64,000 nt of DNA from positions 631,001 through 695,000 of the forward strand of contig NZ_CP115543.1 of NCBI RefSeq assembly GCF_031834615.1. Reading direction: 5' to 3'. Source of the DNA: Stenotrophomonas aracearum. GTDB taxonomy: Bacteria > Pseudomonadota > Gammaproteobacteria > Xanthomonadales > Xanthomonadaceae. The notes beneath the pieces were generated by a model. It did no database searches. It was not told the origin of the DNA and saw only the letters and a program-made list of their open reading frames with translations. This document shows, one piece after another, positions 29,538-38,058 of this stretch (its first letter is position 1; every line of letters begins with the position of its first letter). The translations under genes and the position numbers were made by a program.

Positions 29538-29552
29538 CCTGAAGGGTTTTTT
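29538..29552 (+). terminator. Short hairpin with T-run opposite the symE-like leader
   Basis: CCCTGAAGGG followed by TTTTTTA on the plus strand, about 90 bp outside the SymE start. If an antisense RNA is made from this leader, this is where it could end. The stem is only 3 bp, so confidence is low. The rest of 29449-30018 holds the GTAG element at 29879 and no gene that I can support. Confidence 0.3.
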
Positions 29553-29878
29553 ATTTCGTCGCCCTCCCGACATAGAGAGGACCGATATGCTGTAGCGGAG
29601 CTTTCAAACTCTTGGGCACACCATGAGAACGAAGCAACGATACCTCCAGTAGATTGTTTCTGTTGAGTCCCGCGCCTCAGTTGACGCTATCAATGGAAGT
29701 GACGTTCTGGGCCCGGACAGCCCTGAAAGCGTTGCGGGGCGTGGGGGTAACGAAGTGGAATGGAGTTGGCAGTTAGGGTTTTTGCCGGGATTTCGAGTGG
29801 ACCGCAGGGAGATCCGAGCTGGCAGTTTTGGCACCAAAATCTCTTCATCGCGCGATGTGGGCGATGTTTCGATCAGGG

Positions 29879-29936
29879 GTCATGCGTTACCGGACGTTGG
29901 AGGATTACGTGCGGTCGTCTGGGGACCGACCCTACC
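29879..29936 (+). repeat. GTAG-type 58-bp intergenic element, copy A
   Basis: Starts GTCATGCGTTACCGG and ends CCGACCCTACC. The same 58-bp layout recurs at 33582 (inverted) and 34749, including the block TGCGGTCGT-TGGG-ACCGACC. Such GTAG-ended repeats are widespread between genes of Stenotrophomonas. Confidence 0.65.
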
Positions 29937-29979
29937 CGGCCCCCGCCCCAAGGATGGCGAAGAGGCGCCATCGGGCCAA

Positions 29980-29988
29980 TGCTAGAAT
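29980..29988 (+). promoter_or_regulatory. Extended -10 candidate for the second Gtr module
   Basis: TGCTAGAAT has the TGn extension plus a -10-like TAGAAT 30 bp upstream of the GTG start of the 30019 gene. No -35 is evident, which an extended -10 can tolerate. Confidence 0.35.
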
Positions 29989-30018
29989 TTCCGGCTTGGC
30001 TGAACCTGGAACGCTGCC

Positions 30019-30435
30019 GTGATCAAACCCGGGAAGGGAACCTCCTCCGTACTGCAACGCTGGCTGGTCGGCCTGTTGACAGGCGCGCTTCTGCTGGTGG
30101 GGCTGCGCGGCATCGCCAAGGACATCCATTTCGACAGCTCGCTGTTGCGCCAGGCCTTTGATGCCGGTGCAGGGTGGAAGGAGTCGGTGCCGCCCGAGGT
30201 GGTCGAAGCCCGCGAGTTGCTCGCCCGCCACGGCGACCCCAGCGTGCCGGTTGCGCTGGCATCTGGCCTCTGGGAAGACCCGCTGGTGCGCGAGCGCCTG
30301 TGGGACGGGCTGTACCCCCGCCGCGTTCATTGGGGCGATAAGGGCCTGATGCTCTGGCGCACCCCCGGCCCGCAGCAGCCGAACTGCACTGAAATCTCAA
30401 GGAGTGAGCGCATTGTTCTCGTTGACTGCCACTGA
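30019..30435 (+). CDS. Small membrane-anchored protein of unknown function
   Basis: 138 residues from a GTG start. One transmembrane stretch near the N-terminus (VLQRWLVGLLTGALLLVGL, about 11-29) precedes a soluble, probably periplasmic part with no known motif. I do not recognise a family. It overlaps the following GT-C-like gene by 23 bp, which places it in the glycosylation module. It may assist the membrane transferase. Confidence 0.6.
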   Translation: MIKPGKGTSSVLQRWLVGLLTGALLLVGLRGIAKDIHFDSSLLRQAFDAGAGWKESVPPEVVEARELLARHGDPSVPVALASGLWEDPLVRERLWDGLYPRRVHWGDKGLMLWRTPGPQQPNCTEISRSERIVLVDCH

Positions 30436-31627
30436 CGGTGGCGCGCGCGCCGCTCTGGGCATGCTGGCCGGCGTGCTGCTCTGCTATGCCTTCGCTGCGT
30501 TTGGCTGGGTAGGGCTGCCGGCCCAGATCGCCTTCATCGCCGTGCTGGCCTGTGCGGTGTGGTCGCTGCTGGCCCTTCGCGACGGGCGGGCGGCCTGGAT
30601 GGTGGGCATTGTCGCCGTACTGCTGGTCCTCGCGCTGGGCAGCCCCACCGACGAATGGGACCCGCGCTCGATCTGGATGCTGCACGCCAAGCGCATCTAC
30701 CTGGAGAACTCGCTGTACGCCCAGCTGGATAACTACGCGATCTTCAGCCACAACGACTACCCCTCGCTGATGCCGCTGTGGTCGGCCACCGCGGCCAAGG
30801 TGGTAGGGCACTGGAACGAGATCTTCCCCAAGGCGGCCGCCACGCTCCTGCTGCTGCCGCCGCTGCTGCTGATCGCGCGCAGCCTGCGTACGTGGTGGGT
30901 GGCGGGCCTGTTCGCGGTGGCGGTGCTGGAAGTAGGCGGGCGCTATCTGGTTGACGGCTATATGGACGCCTTCCTGGCGGTCTACGCCGTGGCAGCGCTG
31001 GCCGTGGCGATCCAGCCGCGCCGGGTCGGGGCCGAGGGTCAGTGGTTCAACCTTGCTGCCTATGCGGCACTGTCGGCGGTGCTGACCCTGATCAAGAACG
31101 AAGGCGCGGTGCTGGCGATCCTGGTGGGGCTGGTCGCCGTCGCCACCGTGCTGCTGCGCGACCGACGCATCCCTTGGGCCCTCCTGGCCGCCTTCGCCCT
31201 GTCGATGGTCCCGCTGGTGGCTTGGAAGCTGGCTGTGGCCGGTGCGGATCTGGGCAACGACCTGGCCCAGAGCGATCTGAAGGGGCAGCTGCTGGCGCGC
31301 CTGCCCGACCTGACCCAGAGCGTGCTGATCCTGAAGGCCCTGCTGCGCAGTGCCGCGTGGGTCCCGCTGGTGCTGCTGCTGGCACTGTGGGCGCGCATGT
31401 GGCGCGTGCCGGCCGCCCGGGCCGCGCTGGCGGTCGCTCTGGCCTACTTCGGCGTCCTGTTTGCGGTGTACCTGAGCACCCCGCACGACCTGGTCTGGCA
31501 CCTGGCCACCAGTGCCAAGCGCGTGGCGCTGCCGGTACAGTTGCTGTTGATGTACGGCGTCCTGGTGCTGCTGGACCAGTGGAAACAGGCGGCCCCGCGC
31601 CAGCGTGCAGGAGAACGGAATGCTTGA
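30413..31627 (+). CDS. Polytopic membrane protein, GT-C-like glycosyltransferase candidate
   Basis: 404 residues from the TTG at 30413, which has AAGGAG 8 bp ahead; the GTG at 30404 lies inside that site. It has about ten transmembrane segments. The first large outside loop has SPTDEWDPRSIWMLHAKRIY (acidic D80, E81 and D83), the place where GT-C transferases keep the catalytic acid. Next to a GT2 and GtrA it forms the classic three-part Gtr set, in which this protein would add the sugar on the periplasmic side. The overlap with the GT2 gene is 8 bp. The acceptor is unknown. Confidence 0.65.
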   Translation: MFSLTATDGGARAALGMLAGVLLCYAFAAFGWVGLPAQIAFIAVLACAVWSLLALRDGRAAWMVGIVAVLLVLALGSPTDEWDPRSIWMLHAKRIYLENSLYAQLDNYAIFSHNDYPSLMPLWSATAAKVVGHWNEIFPKAAATLLLLPPLLLIARSLRTWWVAGLFAVAVLEVGGRYLVDGYMDAFLAVYAVAALAVAIQPRRVGAEGQWFNLAAYAALSAVLTLIKNEGAVLAILVGLVAVATVLLRDRRIPWALLAAFALSMVPLVAWKLAVAGADLGNDLAQSDLKGQLLARLPDLTQSVLILKALLRSAAWVPLVLLLALWARMWRVPAARAALAVALAYFGVLFAVYLSTPHDLVWHLATSAKRVALPVQLLLMYGVLVLLDQWKQAAPRQRAGERNA

Positions 31628-32582
31628 GCCCAACGAATCGTTCGTGGTGGTCACCCCGGTCTACGAAGACCATGTGGCCTCGACCCGCTTGTTCACCGAG
31701 CTGGCGCGCCTGTACGGCGACCGTGTCTACGTGGTGGCGGTGGACGACGGCTCGATCCGCGAACCGGTGCAGCCGTTCCAGCTGTCCAGCTCCGGGGTGA
31801 GCGGGGTGGTGCTGAAGCTGCGCCGCAATGTCGGCCACCAGAAGGCCATCGCGGTCGGGCTGGGCTATGTAGAGGAAAACCTGCCGGACGCGCAGCGGGT
31901 GATCGTAATGGACTCGGACGGCGAGGATCTGCCCGAGACCATCGCCACGCTGCTGGAAGCGACCCGCGACGAGAATGTCGACGTGGCCGTGGCGCGGCGC
32001 AAGAGCCGGGTGGAAACGCTGCGCTTCCGCGCGTTCTACGTGGTCTACAAGTTCATCTTCCAGCTGCTCACCGGGCGCACCATCAGCTTCGGCAACTTCA
32101 TGGCGATCAAGGTCAGTGCGCTGCACCGCCTCAACGCGATGCACGAGGTCTGGACCCATGTGGCCGCCGGCCTCATTGCCAGCAAGCTACGCCTGGCGGT
32201 GTGCCCGATCGACCGGGGCCCGCGCTACGCCGGGCAGAGCAAGATGAACTTCGTGGGGCTCACGCTGCATGGGTTCCGCGCGCTGATGGTGTTCGCCGAA
32301 GATGTGCTGGTCCGGGTAGGCCTGATGTGCGTGCTGGTGTCCTCGGCCTCCATCGTACTGGCCGTGGTGGCCACCCTGCTCAAGCTGGCCGGTTATGCCA
32401 CACCGGGCTGGTTCTCGATGGCGCTGGGCGTGTTGTTCCTGGTGTTCCTGCAGACCGGCACGCTGACCCTGATGACGCTGATGCTGAGCGGGATCGTGCG
32501 CGGCACCATCCAGAAGCCGGGTGCCTACCGCGAGTACCTGGCGGGCGTCACCGAAGTCACCGCCGATGTCGCGCCGCGCTGA
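31620..32582 (+). CDS. GT2 polyprenyl-phosphate glycosyltransferase, GtrB/DPM1-like
   Basis: 320 residues. An N-terminal GT-A domain has VVVTPVYED, the acidic pair AVDDGS (about 43-48), and VIVMDSDGEDLPE (the DxD metal site). Two C-terminal transmembrane helices follow (about 225-290), as in bactoprenol glucosyltransferases. The expected role is transfer of a sugar from a nucleotide donor to undecaprenyl phosphate on the cytoplasmic side. ATG at 31620 with AGGAG 5 bp ahead. Its stop overlaps the GtrA start by 17 bp. The donor could be UDP-xylose from the nearby decarboxylase, but this is inference. Confidence 0.85.
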   Translation: MLEPNESFVVVTPVYEDHVASTRLFTELARLYGDRVYVVAVDDGSIREPVQPFQLSSSGVSGVVLKLRRNVGHQKAIAVGLGYVEENLPDAQRVIVMDSDGEDLPETIATLLEATRDENVDVAVARRKSRVETLRFRAFYVVYKFIFQLLTGRTISFGNFMAIKVSALHRLNAMHEVWTHVAAGLIASKLRLAVCPIDRGPRYAGQSKMNFVGLTLHGFRALMVFAEDVLVRVGLMCVLVSSASIVLAVVATLLKLAGYATPGWFSMALGVLFLVFLQTGTLTLMTLMLSGIVRGTIQKPGAYREYLAGVTEVTADVAPR

Positions 32583-32958
32583 TTTCCGCCAGCTGCTGCG
32601 GTACGTCATCAACGGGCTGGTAGCCACCGGCGTGCACTTCGCGGTGCTGACGCTGCTGGTGGAGGTGGTGCACGTGCCTTCCAAGGGCGTTGCCAACCTG
32701 CTGGCAGCGGCAGTGGCCATCGTGTCGTCCTTCCTCGGCAATCGCTACTTCGTATTCGCCGCCACCCAGGCCCGTGCCGGCGGCCAGCTGTGGCGGTTCG
32801 TGCTGCTCTATGCCGCCATCGCGCTGATCAATGGCGGCCTGATGGCGCTATGGTCGGACCTGTTCAAGTTCGATTACCGGATCGGCTTCGTGCTGATCAG
32901 CATCATCCAGTTCATCCTCTCGTTCCTCGGCAATCGCCTGCTGGTGTTCAAACCATGA
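32566..32958 (+). CDS. GtrA family membrane protein (second copy)
   Basis: 130 residues and four helices with the GtrA pattern LLRYVINGLVATGVHF, FLGNRYFVFAATQ and a final FLGNRLLVFKP. As a putative flippase it would reverse the orientation of the polyprenyl-linked sugar made by the GT2 upstream. The ATG at 32566 is chosen because a conserved GtrA N-terminus begins there. It ends in an ATGA overlap with the next gene. Confidence 0.85.
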   Translation: MSRRADFRQLLRYVINGLVATGVHFAVLTLLVEVVHVPSKGVANLLAAAVAIVSSFLGNRYFVFAATQARAGGQLWRFVLLYAAIALINGGLMALWSDLFKFDYRIGFVLISIIQFILSFLGNRLLVFKP

Positions 32959-33551
32959 AAACCCTGCGCAACGCACTGCTGCTCACCGCCGTCTACGTGG
33001 TGCTGCTGCTGGGCATCCACTTCCTGCATGTGCGCTTCTTCAGCGTCGACGTGGTGTTCTACGCGGCCATCGGCGATGCGTTGCTCGCGGCGGTGCTCAC
33101 CGGCCTGTTGCTGCTGGTACCCGCGCTGCGCCGCTTCACCCTGACCGAGAAGGTTTTGCTGGTGGCGGTATGGCTGCTGGGCGGCTATGCCTTCGCCATT
33201 TCAGTGCCGACCGTGATCGACCGCTCGCTGTCGTTCTACATCCTGGAGAAGCTGGACCAGCGCGGTGGCGGCATCCGCCAGGATGCCTTCCAGGATGTGT
33301 TCACCAAGGAATACATGGTGGAACACCGGCTGGTAGACGTTCGCCTGACCGAACAGGAAAGCTCGGGCACCATCCAGATCAGCAACGGCTGCGTGCTACT
33401 CACCGACAAGGGGCGTCGCGTAGCCGCGATGAGCCGTTTCTACCGCCAACACTTCCTGCCCAAACAGCGCCTGCTGCTGGGCAAGTACTCAGACGACCTG
33501 ACCGACCCGTTCCGACACAGCCGCCAGGACGTCACCTACCAGTGCAAGTGA
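32955..33551 (+). CDS. Small membrane protein of unknown function
   Basis: 198 residues. Three hydrophobic segments (about 7-24, 33-53 and 61-80) are followed by a soluble C-terminal half of about 115 residues with no family I recognise. It is translationally coupled to GtrA (ATGA), so it is the last member of the Gtr-like operon. The soluble half could be a scaffold or a regulator of the transferase. Confidence 0.6.
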   Translation: MKTLRNALLLTAVYVVLLLGIHFLHVRFFSVDVVFYAAIGDALLAAVLTGLLLLVPALRRFTLTEKVLLVAVWLLGGYAFAISVPTVIDRSLSFYILEKLDQRGGGIRQDAFQDVFTKEYMVEHRLVDVRLTEQESSGTIQISNGCVLLTDKGRRVAAMSRFYRQHFLPKQRLLLGKYSDDLTDPFRHSRQDVTYQCK

Positions 33552-33581
33552 AGTGCAGGCTATTTGAACGCAACGAGGTGC

Positions 33582-33639
33582 GGTAGGGTCGGTTCCCAAA
33601 CGACCGCACGTACCGATGCATCGCCCGGGAACGCATGAC
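33582..33639 (-). repeat. GTAG-type intergenic element, copy B (inverted)
   Basis: GGTAGGGTCGGTTCCCAAACG at the left end and CGCCCGGGAACGCATGAC at the right. It is inverted relative to copies A (29879) and C (34749). Copies B and C bracket the UDP-glucuronate decarboxylase gene. Confidence 0.6.
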
Positions 33640-33658
33640 GCCCGAACGGAGCGATCTG

Positions 33659-34618
33659 TCAGGCGCTCAACAACCCATCAAAATACGCAATCGTCCGTCG
33701 AAGCCCATCCTCCAGCTTCACCTGCGGCTCCCAACCACCCAGCTTGCTCTTCGCCAAGGTGATATCCGGCTGGCGCTGCATCGGGTCATCCTGCGGCAAC
33801 GGTTTGAACACCAGCTTCGAGCCCGAATTGGTCAACGCAATCACCGCCTCGGCCAGCTCGCGAATGGTCATCTCGGCCGGGTTGCCCAGGTTGACCGGGC
33901 CGGTGAAGTCCTTATCGGTGGCCATCAACCGGATGAACCCTTCAATCAGGTCATCCACATAGCAGAACGAACGCGTCTGCTGCCCCTCGCCGTAGATGGT
34001 GATGTTCTCGCCGCGCAACGCCTGCACGATGAAGTTCGACACCACGCGCCCATCATTCGGGTGCATGCGCGGACCATACGTGTTGAAGATGCGCGCCACC
34101 TTGATGTCCAGCCCATGCTGGCGGTGGTAATCGAAGAACAACGTCTCCGCACAGCGTTTGCCTTCGTCATAGCAGGAGCGCGGGCCGATCGGGTTCACGT
34201 TGCCCCAGTATTCCTCGCGCTGCGGGTGCACGCTCGGGTCGCCATAGACCTCGCTGGTGGACGCCTGGAAGATCCGGCAGTCCAGCCGCTTGGCCAGTCC
34301 CAGCAGGTTGATCGCGCCATGGACCGAGGTCTTGGTGGTCTGCACCGGGTCATGGCTGTAATGCACCGGCGAGGCGGGGCAGGCCAGGTTCCAGATCTCG
34401 TCCACTTCGATATACAGCGGGAAGGTGACGTCGTGGCGCAGGAATTCGAAGTGCGGGTTGCCCAGCAGGTGCGCGATGTTGCGCTTGGTGCCGGTGAACA
34501 GGTTGTCCGCGCAGACCACTTCGTGGCCCTGGCCGAGCAGGCGCTCGATCAGGTGCGAGCCGAGGAAACCCGCACCGCCGGTGACCAGGATGCGCTTGGT
34601 GCTGTCATGACTTCTCAT
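33659..34618 (-). CDS. UDP-glucuronate decarboxylase (UDP-xylose synthase)-like
   Basis: 319 residues. The NAD site is [25 protein letters not shown] and the active-site YDEGKR (Y-x3-K) plus [10 protein letters not shown] follow the UXS/SDR type well. The reaction is UDP-glucuronate to UDP-xylose with transient oxidation at C4. The ATG at 34618 is preferred over the open frame to 34684. It stands alone on the minus strand, converging on the Gtr-like module, and is bracketed by inverted GTAG elements at 33582 and 34749. A role as sugar supplier to the adjacent module is likely but inferred. An alternative is another UDP-sugar SDR such as a 4,6-dehydratase, less likely given [10 protein letters not shown]. 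Confidence 0.85.
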   Translation of the reverse strand: MRSHDSTKRILVTGGAGFLGSHLIERLLGQGHEVVCADNLFTGTKRNIAHLLGNPHFEFLRHDVTFPLYIEVDEIWNLACPASPVHYSHDPVQTTKTSVHGAINLLGLAKRLDCRIFQASTSEVYGDPSVHPQREEYWGNVNPIGPRSCYDEGKRCAETLFFDYHRQHGLDIKVARIFNTYGPRMHPNDGRVVSNFIVQALRGENITIYGEGQQTRSFCYVDDLIEGFIRLMATDKDFTGPVNLGNPAEMTIRELAEAVIALTNSGSKLVFKPLPQDDPMQRQPDITLAKSKLGGWEPQVKLEDGLRRTIAYFDGLLSA

Positions 34619-34748
34619 TCGGGGTCTCTGGCTGTGGGCGGCGGGGTGGGGGCCGCTGGTCGCGAGTAGGGGAAAGGGGGCCATTGTAGGCGGGTGGGGT
34701 GTGCGGGGCGTAGCGGTGGTCGCGCGGGGTGGGGTTGTTTCGATTGAG

Positions 34749-34807
34749 GTCCATGCGTTACCGGGCGTTGCGGGTCTCCGTGCGGTCGTTTGGGAACCGA
34801 CCCTACC
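34749..34807 (+). repeat. GTAG-type intergenic element, copy C
   Basis: Ends ACCGACCCTACC, with the block TGCGGTCGTTTGGGAACCGACC, identical over this part to the reverse complement of copy B. It lies between the divergent UXS and alkB genes. Confidence 0.65.
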
Positions 34808-34859
34808 AGTGGGATTTCCGGCTGAGCTGAGTGAGTCCCCGCCGTGCTAGCGTTTGACC

Positions 34860-35438
34860 ATGGATCTCCACCTTCCCGACGCCCAGGTGCACTGGCACCG
34901 CCATTGGCTGGCTACGCCTGCCGCCGACGCGCTGCAGCGCCAGCTGCGCGGGGAGGTGCCGTGGGAGGTGCACAAGATCAGGATGTTTGGCCGGCAGGTG
35001 GATTCGCCGCGGCTGAGTTGCTGGATGGGGGATCCGGCGGCGCGCTACCGGTATTCGGGTACGGACTTCGTGCCGCATGCGTGGCATCCGGCGCTGGTGC
35101 CGTTGCGAGACGCGTTGGGCGAGTTCTGCGGGCAGGCATTCAACAGCGTGCTGCTGAACTGTTACCGGGATAACGATGACGGGATGGGGTGGCATAGCGA
35201 CAATGAGCCGGAGCTTGGGCCTACGCCGGTGATTGCGTCATTGAGCCTGGGTGCTGCGCGCCGGTTCCTGCTGCGGCGGCGGGATGATCACACGCGCAAA
35301 GCCGAGGTGACGTTGGGTCATGGCGATCTGTTGATCATGGGAGGGCGGACGCAGTCGTTCTATCAGCATGCGTTGCCGAAGAGCGCGCGGCCTTTGGCCG
35401 AGCGCATCAACCTCACGTTCCGGTGGATCAACCGGTAG
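34860..35438 (+). CDS. alkB: 2-oxoglutarate/Fe(II)-dependent DNA repair dioxygenase, AlkB type
   Basis: 192 residues. The catalytic core runs LLNCYRDNDDGMGWHSDNEPEL, with the Fe ligands in HxD (WHSDNE); later LGHGDLLIMGGRTQSFYQHALPK and RINLTFRWI supply the distal His and the 2-oxoglutarate Arg. It oxidatively removes methyl lesions such as 1-methyladenine and 3-methylcytosine. ATG at 34860 is chosen over the TTG two codons upstream. The stop codon lies inside a GTAG-type palindrome. Confidence 0.9.
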   Translation: MDLHLPDAQVHWHRHWLATPAADALQRQLRGEVPWEVHKIRMFGRQVDSPRLSCWMGDPAARYRYSGTDFVPHAWHPALVPLRDALGEFCGQAFNSVLLNCYRDNDDGMGWHSDNEPELGPTPVIASLSLGAARRFLLRRRDDHTRKAEVTLGHGDLLIMGGRTQSFYQHALPKSARPLAERINLTFRWINR

Positions 35439-35586
35439 AGCCACGCCGCGCCGCTTGACCAGTGTGCGCCATTGAGATGAACGCGTCGCCACGCGCCCGG
35501 AAAGGGACGCATCACCCGTAGCATGCATTTGTAGCGTGGCTGCGCGGTGTACGGGCCGTTCCAGCCACGCAGGGCGTGGCTCTACC
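35434..35586. repeat. Inverted pair of GTAG-type palindromes
   Basis: GGTAGAGCCACGCC at 35434-35447 is a perfect complement of GGCGTGGCTCTACC at 35573-35586. The right copy itself forms a hairpin AGCCACGC-AGG-GCGTGGCT (35563-35581). The left copy contains the alkB stop codon. Confidence 0.75.
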
Positions 35587-35623
35587 GATGATCGGCCTTA
35601 CACCCTCGATGTGCGTGACGCAG

Positions 35624-36301
35624 TCAGCGCAGGCGTGAGGGAATCACCGTCGCCGTCTTGCTGTCATTCTGCCCGGTCACCAACGTCCAACCCACCAGCT
35701 CACGGGTCACTTCCTCCAACCCCTTCTCCAGCGCATGCGCCACGTCACCGGTCGCCGTGCTCCCCACCGGCTGTTCCTGCCGGAACGTCCGATCGGCAAC
35801 AACCCGCTGGTCAATCACATGGATCAGCTTGGCGTTGATCTCGATCAGCGCGGTCGGCGTCGCCTGGCCCCGGTAGTCCGACTCGAACCGTCGTACATCC
35901 AGCGCCAGCTTGTAGTCGGCGCGGATACCAGTAGTGGCGCGCGCCACCCCGGTAATGCGGCCGGAATCCTCGAAGGCGCGCACCAGTGCGTCGTCCACCA
36001 TGTCGGTGGCGGGCTGCGCCCAGCTCACACCCTTGTAGACCTCCAGCTCGCCGGGGTTCGGGCGCACGTTGATGCGCGGGCTGTCGACCACGCGTGCAGC
36101 GGTCGGCTTGACCAGCACCAGCGCCCAGTCGACCTTCGGCCACGACGGGTCGGGCTGCACGCGCACCACCGGCGAATAGATGGTGACCTGGCTGCGCTCG
36201 CCGCCGCCCAGCAACGAGGAGCAGGCGCCCAGCGCGATCATCAGTGCCGCCGGCAGCAGCAGGCGGGGTAGGGAGGCGGGAAGAAGCGGCATGCGGCTCA
36301 T
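35624..36301 (-). CDS. ABC-type transport auxiliary lipoprotein
   Basis: 225 residues with a lipoprotein signal: hydrophobic run LLLPAALMIALGAC and lipobox cysteine near residue 27. The body fits the auxiliary lipoprotein family (PF03886-like) that pairs with MCE transporters, with a central VYKGVSWAQPATDMV and an ALEKGLEEV-type C-terminal helix. It is last in a four-gene minus-strand operon with permease, ATPase and MCE protein. The ATG overlaps the stop of the MCE gene. It probably sits on the inner leaflet of the outer membrane and takes part in lipid transfer. Confidence 0.8.
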   Translation of the reverse strand: MSRMPLLPASLPRLLLPAALMIALGACSSLLGGGERSQVTIYSPVVRVQPDPSWPKVDWALVLVKPTAARVVDSPRINVRPNPGELEVYKGVSWAQPATDMVDDALVRAFEDSGRITGVARATTGIRADYKLALDVRRFESDYRGQATPTALIEINAKLIHVIDQRVVADRTFRQEQPVGSTATGDVAHALEKGLEEVTRELVGWTLVTGQNDSKTATVIPSRLR

Positions 36302-37224
36302 TTGGGTTCGAACTCCTTCGGCGCGTCACGGCCGAGCAGGTAGCGGGCCGGGTTGTTGTCCAGTTTGTCGCTGACCCGGCGCAGGTCGCGGATCAGTCCG
36401 CGCAGTTCGGTCAGGGTCGGGCCGAGCTGGGCCAGGCCGTCGTTGGCGAAGCTGTTGATCGCCGCCCGGTTCTCGCCAAGGATGGAATCGGCACTGCCGG
36501 CCGCCGAGTCGAGCTTGGTCAGGGTGGTTTCCAGCTTGTCCAGGATCGGCGGCAGCTGCTGCACCAGGTTGGTGTCCAGGCGCTTGATGGTGCCGTTGGT
36601 GGTCTTGAGCGTGTCGTCCAGGCTGCGCGCGGCGTCACGCGCGCTCATCAGCAGTGCCTGGGTGCCCTGGTCGCGGTCGGCCAGGCCGCCGCTGATGGTC
36701 TCCAGATTGGCCAGGGTGGCGTTGATGCTGGCCACGTTGCGGTCGCTCAGCACCTGGTCCATGCGCTCGACGATGCGGTTGGCCACGTCGGTGATGTTCT
36801 GCAGCGCCGAAGGCGTGGTCGGAATGATCGGGGCCGGGTCGCGGTTCACCGCGGTCAGCGCCTGCGCCTGCGGGGTGCCGCCGCTGAGCTGGATGATCGA
36901 GGGACCGGTCAGGCTGGTGATGGCCAGCTTGGCGCGGGTGTCGGTCTTGACCGGCGTGTTGGAGTTCAGGCGGATGCGGGCCACCACCTGGCGCGGGTCG
37001 TCCGGCACCAGGTTGAGTTCGGTGATCGAGCCGACCGCGATGCCGTTGTACTGCACCGGGCTGCCCACGGAGAGGCCGGTGACGGCCTCGCGGAACACCA
37101 CGCGATATTCGGTCCAGGTGCGGTCGGAGGAGTACTTGGCCGCCCACAACCCGAACGCCAGCAGTGCCAGCCCGACGATGATGGTGAAGGCGCCGATCAG
37201 TACGTAATTGGCTTTGGTTTCCAT
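36298..37224 (-). CDS. MCE/MlaD family periplasmic lipid-binding protein
   Basis: 308 residues. A single N-terminal membrane anchor (about 7-27) precedes an MCE domain with VVFREAVTGLSVGSPVQYNGIAVG, the hallmark ring-forming sheet. A long helical C-terminal portion (about 150-300) follows with repeated amphipathic stretches, longer than in E. coli MlaD and similar to PqiB/LetB-like paralogues. It binds lipids between the membranes. The genes are consecutive with those for the ATPase (3 bp gap) and the lipoprotein. Confidence 0.85.
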   Translation of the reverse strand: METKANYVLIGAFTIIVGLALLAFGLWAAKYSSDRTWTEYRVVFREAVTGLSVGSPVQYNGIAVGSITELNLVPDDPRQVVARIRLNSNTPVKTDTRAKLAITSLTGPSIIQLSGGTPQAQALTAVNRDPAPIIPTTPSALQNITDVANRIVERMDQVLSDRNVASINATLANLETISGGLADRDQGTQALLMSARDAARSLDDTLKTTNGTIKRLDTNLVQQLPPILDKLETTLTKLDSAAGSADSILGENRAAINSFANDGLAQLGPTLTELRGLIRDLRRVSDKLDNNPARYLLGRDAPKEFEPK

Positions 37225-37227
37225 GGC

Positions 37228-38058
37228 TTACTCGCTCTTCTGCTTTGCGTCGCGTGCAGCACGCGCGCGCGGTCCGTGGAAATATTCCTGGATCCACGGA
37301 TGGTCCAGTTGTTCGATCTCGTGCAACGGGGCGTTGGCGATCACCTTGCGGTCGGCCAGTACCGCCACGCGGTCGCAGATCGCATACAGCGTGTCCAGGT
37401 CGTGGGTGATCAGCATCACGGTCAGGCCCAGCGCTTCCTGCAGGGTCTTGATCAGGCGGTCGAAGGCGGCCGCGCCGATCGGGTCGAGCCCGGCAGTGGG
37501 TTCATCCAGGAACAGCAGGGGCGGGTCCAGCGCCAGCGCACGGGCCAGGCCGGCGCGCTTGCGCATGCCGCCGGACAGCTGCGAGGGCAGCTTGTTGATC
37601 GCATCGGCGGGCAGGCCGGCCAGTTTCACCTTGAGCAGGGCCAGCTCGTAATGCCAGCGCTCGGGCAGCTCGCCGTGGTGTTCCTTCAGCGGCACCTGCA
37701 CGTTCTCGCCGACGGTCATCGAGGAGAACAGCGCGCCGTCCTGGAACAGTACGCCGGTGTTGCGTTCGATGTGCAGGCGGTCGGCGCGGTTGTCCGAACG
37801 TGCGTCCACGCCGAGCACTTCGATCTGGCCTTCGTCGGGATGGCGCAGGCCGAGGATGCTGCGCATCAGCACCGACTTGCCGGTACCCGAGCCGCCGACC
37901 ACGCCGAGGATCTCGCCGCGGCGCACGTCCAGGTCCAGCCCGTCGTGCACGACCTGGCTGCCGAAGCGGTTGGTGAGCCCGCGCACGCGGATCGCCAGCC
38001 CTTGCTCGTCGGCCAGTTCGGTGCGGGTGTCTTGTTCAGGGGCGGCCGTGGTCGTCAT
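37228..38058 (-). CDS. ABC transporter ATP-binding protein, MlaF-like
   Basis: 276 residues. Walker A GGSGTGKSVLMRSIL, Q-loop, ABC signature LSGGMRKRAGLARAL and Walker B LLFLDEPTAGLDP are all visible. It powers the MCE transporter. ATG at 38058 overlaps the permease stop (ATGA), which is why I prefer it to the ATG 24 bp upstream. Family identity with MlaF is good; the substrate is probably phospholipid. Confidence 0.85.
   Translation of the reverse strand: MTTTAAPEQDTRTELADEQGLAIRVRGLTNRFGSQVVHDGLDLDVRRGEILGVVGGSGTGKSVLMRSILGLRHPDEGQIEVLGVDARSDNRADRLHIERNTGVLFQDGALFSSMTVGENVQVPLKEHHGELPERWHYELALLKVKLAGLPADAINKLPSQLSGGMRKRAGLARALALDPPLLFLDEPTAGLDPIGAAAFDRLIKTLQEALGLTVMLITHDLDTLYAICDRVAVLADRKVIANAPLHEIEQLDHPWIQEYFHGPRARAARDAKQKSE

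Noticed and set aside
35563..35586. Interpretation of the GTAG palindromes as intrinsic terminators or small RNA genes.
   Set aside because: They recur at unrelated positions with the same sequence, including one that holds a stop codon, so a repeat family is the simpler reading.
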